Shown here in pieces: positions 61,782 to 64,000 of a stretch of DNA of 64,000 nucleotides. The translations under genes and the position numbers were made by a program. The DNA comes from an uncultured Bacteroidota bacterium (GTDB taxonomy: Bacteria; Bacteroidota; Bacteroidia; Flavobacteriales; Flavobacteriaceae). The stretch covers positions 1 to 64,000 of the forward strand of contig CAJXTX010000002.1 in NCBI GenBank assembly GCA_913060705.1, in the 5' to 3' direction. Positions within the stretch are counted from its first letter, which is position 1, and every line of letters starts with the position of its first letter. The notes below the pieces were generated by a model. The model was not told where the DNA came from. It saw only the letters and a program-made list of their open reading frames with translations, and ran no database searches.

Positions 61782-62762
61782 ATGTTAGAAACACTGACCA
61801 TATCAGCATTTACCACCTTATCAGGAGTGCAGCTCGAGCCTTTTCCGTTGAGTTTTGAATGCTTCGGAAAACCGCTCGGAGAAGCACCCCTGATTCTGGT
61901 AAATCACGCACTAACTGCAAATTCTACACTCACGGGTCAAAATGGATGGTGGAATGAAATCGTTGGTCCCGATAGAGCTGTCGATACCAATAGGGCCTCT
62001 GTTTTGTGTTTTAATATTCCAGGAAACGGCTACGATAATTTCTTTTTTGACGATGCTATTCAATTGACTTCTACCGATGTGGCACTGATTTTTCTTGAGG
62101 GCTTACGTCAGCTAAAAATTTCAACGGTCGATCTCTTTATTGGAGGGTCTGTGGGAGGTGGAGTTGCCTGGAGCATGCTCACTCAAAGCAAGGTGGAGTT
62201 CAAGCACTTTGTTCCGATTGCGACGGATTGGAAGTCGACAGATTGGATTATTGCGCACTGCCATATCCAGGAGCGATTACTTCAAGAAAATAGCGATTGG
62301 GGGTTGAAGTTGGCGCGTCAGCTCGCCATGCTGAGTTACCGGAGTCCACAGTCGTTCGATTCACGTTTTCAACGTGAGCGCAAAAGTGCCAAATACGCTG
62401 TGGAGTCGTGGTTGGATTATCACGGAGACGCCTTATCTGATCGTTTTCACGCTAAAGCGTACCGCCATTTGAATCAGATACTGCGACAAATCAACGCGGT
62501 GGGCGAGGGAGAGACCTTTGAAGAAAAGGTACAATCATTGAACACGTACTTTCACGTAGTCACCATCACCTCTGACCTTTTGTTTATTCCGGCTGAAGAC
62601 GAAAAAACAGTGGAGAAACTCAAGCAAATAGGTAAAAAAGTCGATCACTTTAAGATCTTTTCTGATCACGGACACGATGCCTTTTTAATTGAACACCAGC
62701 AGGTGTCTGCCATTATTAAAGGGGTGTGCAACCAGATTTCAGGGCTTATCCCCGGTACATAA
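61782..62762 (+). CDS. metX: homoserine O-acetyltransferase-like alpha/beta hydrolase
   Basis: A 326-residue MetX-like protein that should make O-acetylhomoserine for metY. The nucleophile elbow is FIGGSVGGGVAW (S123). A later Asp (TSDLLFIP) and a His (DHGHDAFLIEH) complete a plausible triad. NHALTANSTLTGQNGWWNEIVGPDRAVDTNR matches the MetX pattern, but the protein is shorter than typical MetX (350-380). ATG 61782 is used rather than an in-frame TTG two codons upstream. It is the last gene of the riboswitch-controlled unit, so its role in methionine supply is well supported by context. Confidence 0.82.
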   Translation: MLETLTISAFTTLSGVQLEPFPLSFECFGKPLGEAPLILVNHALTANSTLTGQNGWWNEIVGPDRAVDTNRASVLCFNIPGNGYDNFFFDDAIQLTSTDVALIFLEGLRQLKISTVDLFIGGSVGGGVAWSMLTQSKVEFKHFVPIATDWKSTDWIIAHCHIQERLLQENSDWGLKLARQLAMLSYRSPQSFDSRFQRERKSAKYAVESWLDYHGDALSDRFHAKAYRHLNQILRQINAVGEGETFEEKVQSLNTYFHVVTITSDLLFIPAEDEKTVEKLKQIGKKVDHFKIFSDHGHDAFLIEHQQVSAIIKGVCNQISGLIPGT

Positions 62763-62810
62763 TATATTCTTCGGCTTCGTGGGGTACAGGAAAATCAATG
62801 GGTTTAAAAC

Positions 62811-62845
62811 GCAAAAAACCCCGCACTAAAAATGCAGGGTTCTTT
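62811..62845 (-). terminator. bidirectional terminator between metX and tRNA-Leu
   Basis: The stem AACCCCGCA (62817-62825) and TGCAGGGTT (62833-62841) has loop CTAAAAA. On the minus strand it is followed by a T-run (62813-62818 reversed), and on the plus strand by CTTTTG. It ends the tRNA-Leu transcript and could also end metX. Confidence 0.82.
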
Positions 62846-62847
62846 TG

Positions 62848-62932
62848 TACTCGAGGCGGGACTTGAACCCGCACGACCGCAATGGTCATTGGATTTTAAG
62901 TCCAACGTGTCTACCAATTCCACCACTCGAGC
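62848..62932 (-). tRNA. tRNA-Leu (anticodon UAA)
   Basis: An 85-base minus-strand tRNA with a variable arm. The acceptor stem GCTCGAG pairs with CTCGAGT (G-U at the end), the discriminator is A, and the T-arm contains GGGTTCAAGTCCC. The anticodon loop CTTAAAA gives TAA. The long variable region (TGACCATTGCGGTCG) fits a class II leucine tRNA. CCA is not encoded. Confidence 0.93.
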
Positions 62933-62960
62933 CCGGACCTCATCATAAAGATGAGCTGTC

Positions 62961-62987
62961 AAAAAAAACGCTGCGACTGTCGCAGCG
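62961..62987 (-). terminator. terminator between the two tRNA genes (minus strand)
   Basis: CGCTGCG (62969-62975) and CGCAGCG (62981-62987) pair around a 5-base loop, and on the minus strand eight T follow (62961-62968). It separates tRNA-Gly from tRNA-Leu, so they are probably transcribed separately. Confidence 0.85.
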
Positions 62988-62993
62988 CTATGG

Positions 62994-63066
62994 AGCGAAA
63001 AACGGGGCTCGAACCCGCGACCTCAACCTTGGCAAGGTTGCGCTCTACCAGCTGAGCTATTTTCGC
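62994..63066 (-). tRNA. tRNA-Gly (anticodon GCC)
   Basis: A 73-base minus-strand tRNA. The acceptor GCGAAAA pairs with TTTTCGC, the D-arm holds AGCTCAGCTGGTAGAGC, the anticodon loop TTGCCAA gives GCC, and the T-arm contains GGGTTCGAGCCCC. The discriminator is T. The next three bases on the transcript (62993-62991) are CCA, so here the tail is encoded, unlike in the other two tRNAs. Confidence 0.95.
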
Positions 63067-63110
63067 ATTAATGTCAAAACTGCTCTAGAGTTCGAGGTTC
63101 TAGAGGATGG

Positions 63111-63118
63111 CAAATTTA
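63111..63118 (-). promoter_or_regulatory. -7 element for tRNA-Gly (TAAATTTG, minus strand)
   Basis: TAAATTTG on the minus strand fits the consensus, 44 bases before the tRNA. A small inverted repeat CTCTAGA/TCTAGAG (63083-63105) lies between them in the tRNA leader. Confidence 0.5.
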
Positions 63119-63171
63119 AAACATTTAGCTGAAATTGAAAGAATGCATGCTAAATTTTACAAGGCTCTCGA

Positions 63172-64000
63172 TTAGAGTTTTGAAAGTCTGTTTTTGATTT
63201 CTTGCAGCTTCATAAGTGCCTCAATAGGAGTAAGATGGTCAATATCTAAGTCGGCTAATTCATCTTGTATTTCTAGTAAAACTGGATCTTCGAGTTGTAC
63301 AAAACTCAACTGTACATCGGTAGATGGAGCAGCCACACGCTTTGTTTGCTCTTCTCGTGTTTCACTTTGTTCTAATTTACTAAGCATGTTTTCGGCCTTT
63401 TGCACTACGGTTTGGGGCATTCCGGCTAGTTTGGCTACATGAATTCCGAAACTGTGCTCTGATCCGCCCGGGGCTAAGGTTCTTAGAAAAACAATTTTTC
63501 CGGCCTTCTCTTTTACTGAGACGTTAAAGTTCTTGATACGTTCATAGTGGTTGCTCATCCCATTGAGCTCATGGTAATGCGTTGCAAAAAGTGTTTTTGG
63601 GCGCATAGGATGATCGTGCAGGTATGCCGCAATGGCCCAGGCCAACGAGATTCCATCATAGGTACTCGTGCCGCGTCCGATCTCGTCCATGAGCACTAGA
63701 CTTCTTTCGCTTAAGTTATTTAAGATGGCTGCCGTTTCATTCATCTCTACCATAAAGGTCGAGGCCCCAGCACTAATATTATCGCTAGCCCCAACGCGTG
63801 TGAATAGCTTGTCTACGATTCCAATTTGACCTGCCTGAGCAGGAATAAATCCGCCAGCTTGTGCCAATATTACACAGAGGGCCGTTTGTCTTAGTAGCGC
63901 AGACTTTCCGCTCATGTTCGGGCCGGTGATCATCATGAGTTGTTGCTGATGCGTGTCTAATTGAACATCGTTCGGAATGTACGACTGTTGGCTATCAAGC
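63172..64000 (-). CDS. mutS: DNA mismatch repair protein MutS, 3' part (runs off the window)
   Basis: The C-terminal ATPase portion of MutS. The frame is open to the window end, with IPNDVQLD and [12 protein letters not shown] (Walker A). Then come [32 protein letters not shown] (Walker B and signature) and [10 protein letters not shown]. The C-terminal region with the helix-turn-helix [22 protein letters not shown] and the tail [16 protein letters not shown] is typical of MutS1, not MutS2. The N-terminal mismatch-binding domains lie outside the window. It is read on the same strand as tRNA-Leu and tRNA-Gly, and ends 105 bases upstream of the tRNA-Gly 5' end. Confidence 0.95.
   Translation of the reverse strand, partial: LDSQQSYIPNDVQLDTHQQQLMMITGPNMSGKSALLRQTALCVILAQAGGFIPAQAGQIGIVDKLFTRVGASDNISAGASTFMVEMNETAAILNNLSERSLVLMDEIGRGTSTYDGISLAWAIAAYLHDHPMRPKTLFATHYHELNGMSNHYERIKNFNVSVKEKAGKIVFLRTLAPGGSEHSFGIHVAKLAGMPQTVVQKAENMLSKLEQSETREEQTKRVAAPSTDVQLSFVQLEDPVLLEIQDELADLDIDHLTPIEALMKLQEIKNRLSKL

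Noticed and set aside
62848-63066. tRNA pair as an integration site of a mobile element
   Set aside because: No integrase, no repeated tRNA 3' fragment and no foreign-looking genes are nearby. The neighbours are metX and mutS.
63107-63175. 22-codon ORF between tRNA-Gly and mutS
   Set aside because: It overlaps the tRNA-Gly promoter on the other strand and the mutS stop codon, has no support beyond an ATG, and is too short to judge.
1-64000. CRISPR array, insertion sequence or prophage
   Set aside because: I saw no spaced direct repeats, transposase motifs, terminal inverted repeats or phage structural genes on reading both strands.

Overview
The window is chromosomal DNA of a Bacteroidota bacterium, most likely a marine member of the Flavobacteriales. 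The evidence is a complete sprA (type IX secretion), an alternative complex III operon joined to an aa3 oxidase, a cytochrome oxidase assembly block typical of flavobacteria, Bacteroidota-type promoters (TAnnTTTG at -7, TTTG at -33) in front of many genes, and weak or absent Shine-Dalgarno sequences. Species cannot be told from the sequence alone. I see no transposase, integrase, prophage or CRISPR array.

Layout. 0-5 kb: a membrane-anchored metallophosphoesterase, a thioredoxin fold without its cysteines, and a large DUF2723 membrane protein. 5-9.5 kb: tRNA-Gln, then rimP-nusA-infB (ribosome maturation, transcription elongation, translation initiation). 9.5-21.5 kb: a SPOR protein, then actABCDEF-coxBA, a quinol:cytochrome c oxidoreductase and terminal oxidase read as one unit and closed by a strong terminator. 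21.6-33.1 kb: ruvB, queG, maeB, ruvA and the 2214-codon sprA, which starts on the ruvA stop codon. 33.2-34.8 kb: gcvH, a VanZ-like gene and tonB. 34.8-39.9 kb: ctaB, two oxidase subunit III genes, subunit IV, a small membrane protein, a SCO copper chaperone, a DUF420 protein and a short membrane protein. These supply heme, the remaining subunits and copper insertion for the oxidase encoded 13 kb upstream.

40.0-43.9 kb is the most unusual part: a short helix-turn-helix regulator followed by eight tightly coupled genes. They are a 46-residue peptide, a secreted protein, an isoprenoid-synthase-like protein, an M50 membrane zinc protease with a possible PqqD-like N-terminus, a 47-residue peptide with a double-glycine-type leader, two further mini-ORFs, and a stand-alone C39 leader peptidase with an intact triad. 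I read this as a probable bacteriocin-like or ribosomally made peptide locus. A MacAB-TolC-type export operon (ATPase, two FtsX permeases, adaptor, outer-membrane channel) follows at 44.0-49.7 kb. It may export the product, or it may be a housekeeping pump that happens to lie next door.

49.8-60.2 kb holds housekeeping genes: tsaB, an MscS channel, a DUF255 protein, an Nfu scaffold, fabD, an Nramp-like transporter lacking the usual metal motif, an alpha/beta hydrolase and PEP carboxylase. 60.3-62.8 kb is a methionine unit, with a SAM-I riboswitch in front of metY and metX. The right end has tRNA-Leu(UAA) and tRNA-Gly(GCC), each with its own terminator, and the 3' part of mutS running off the window.
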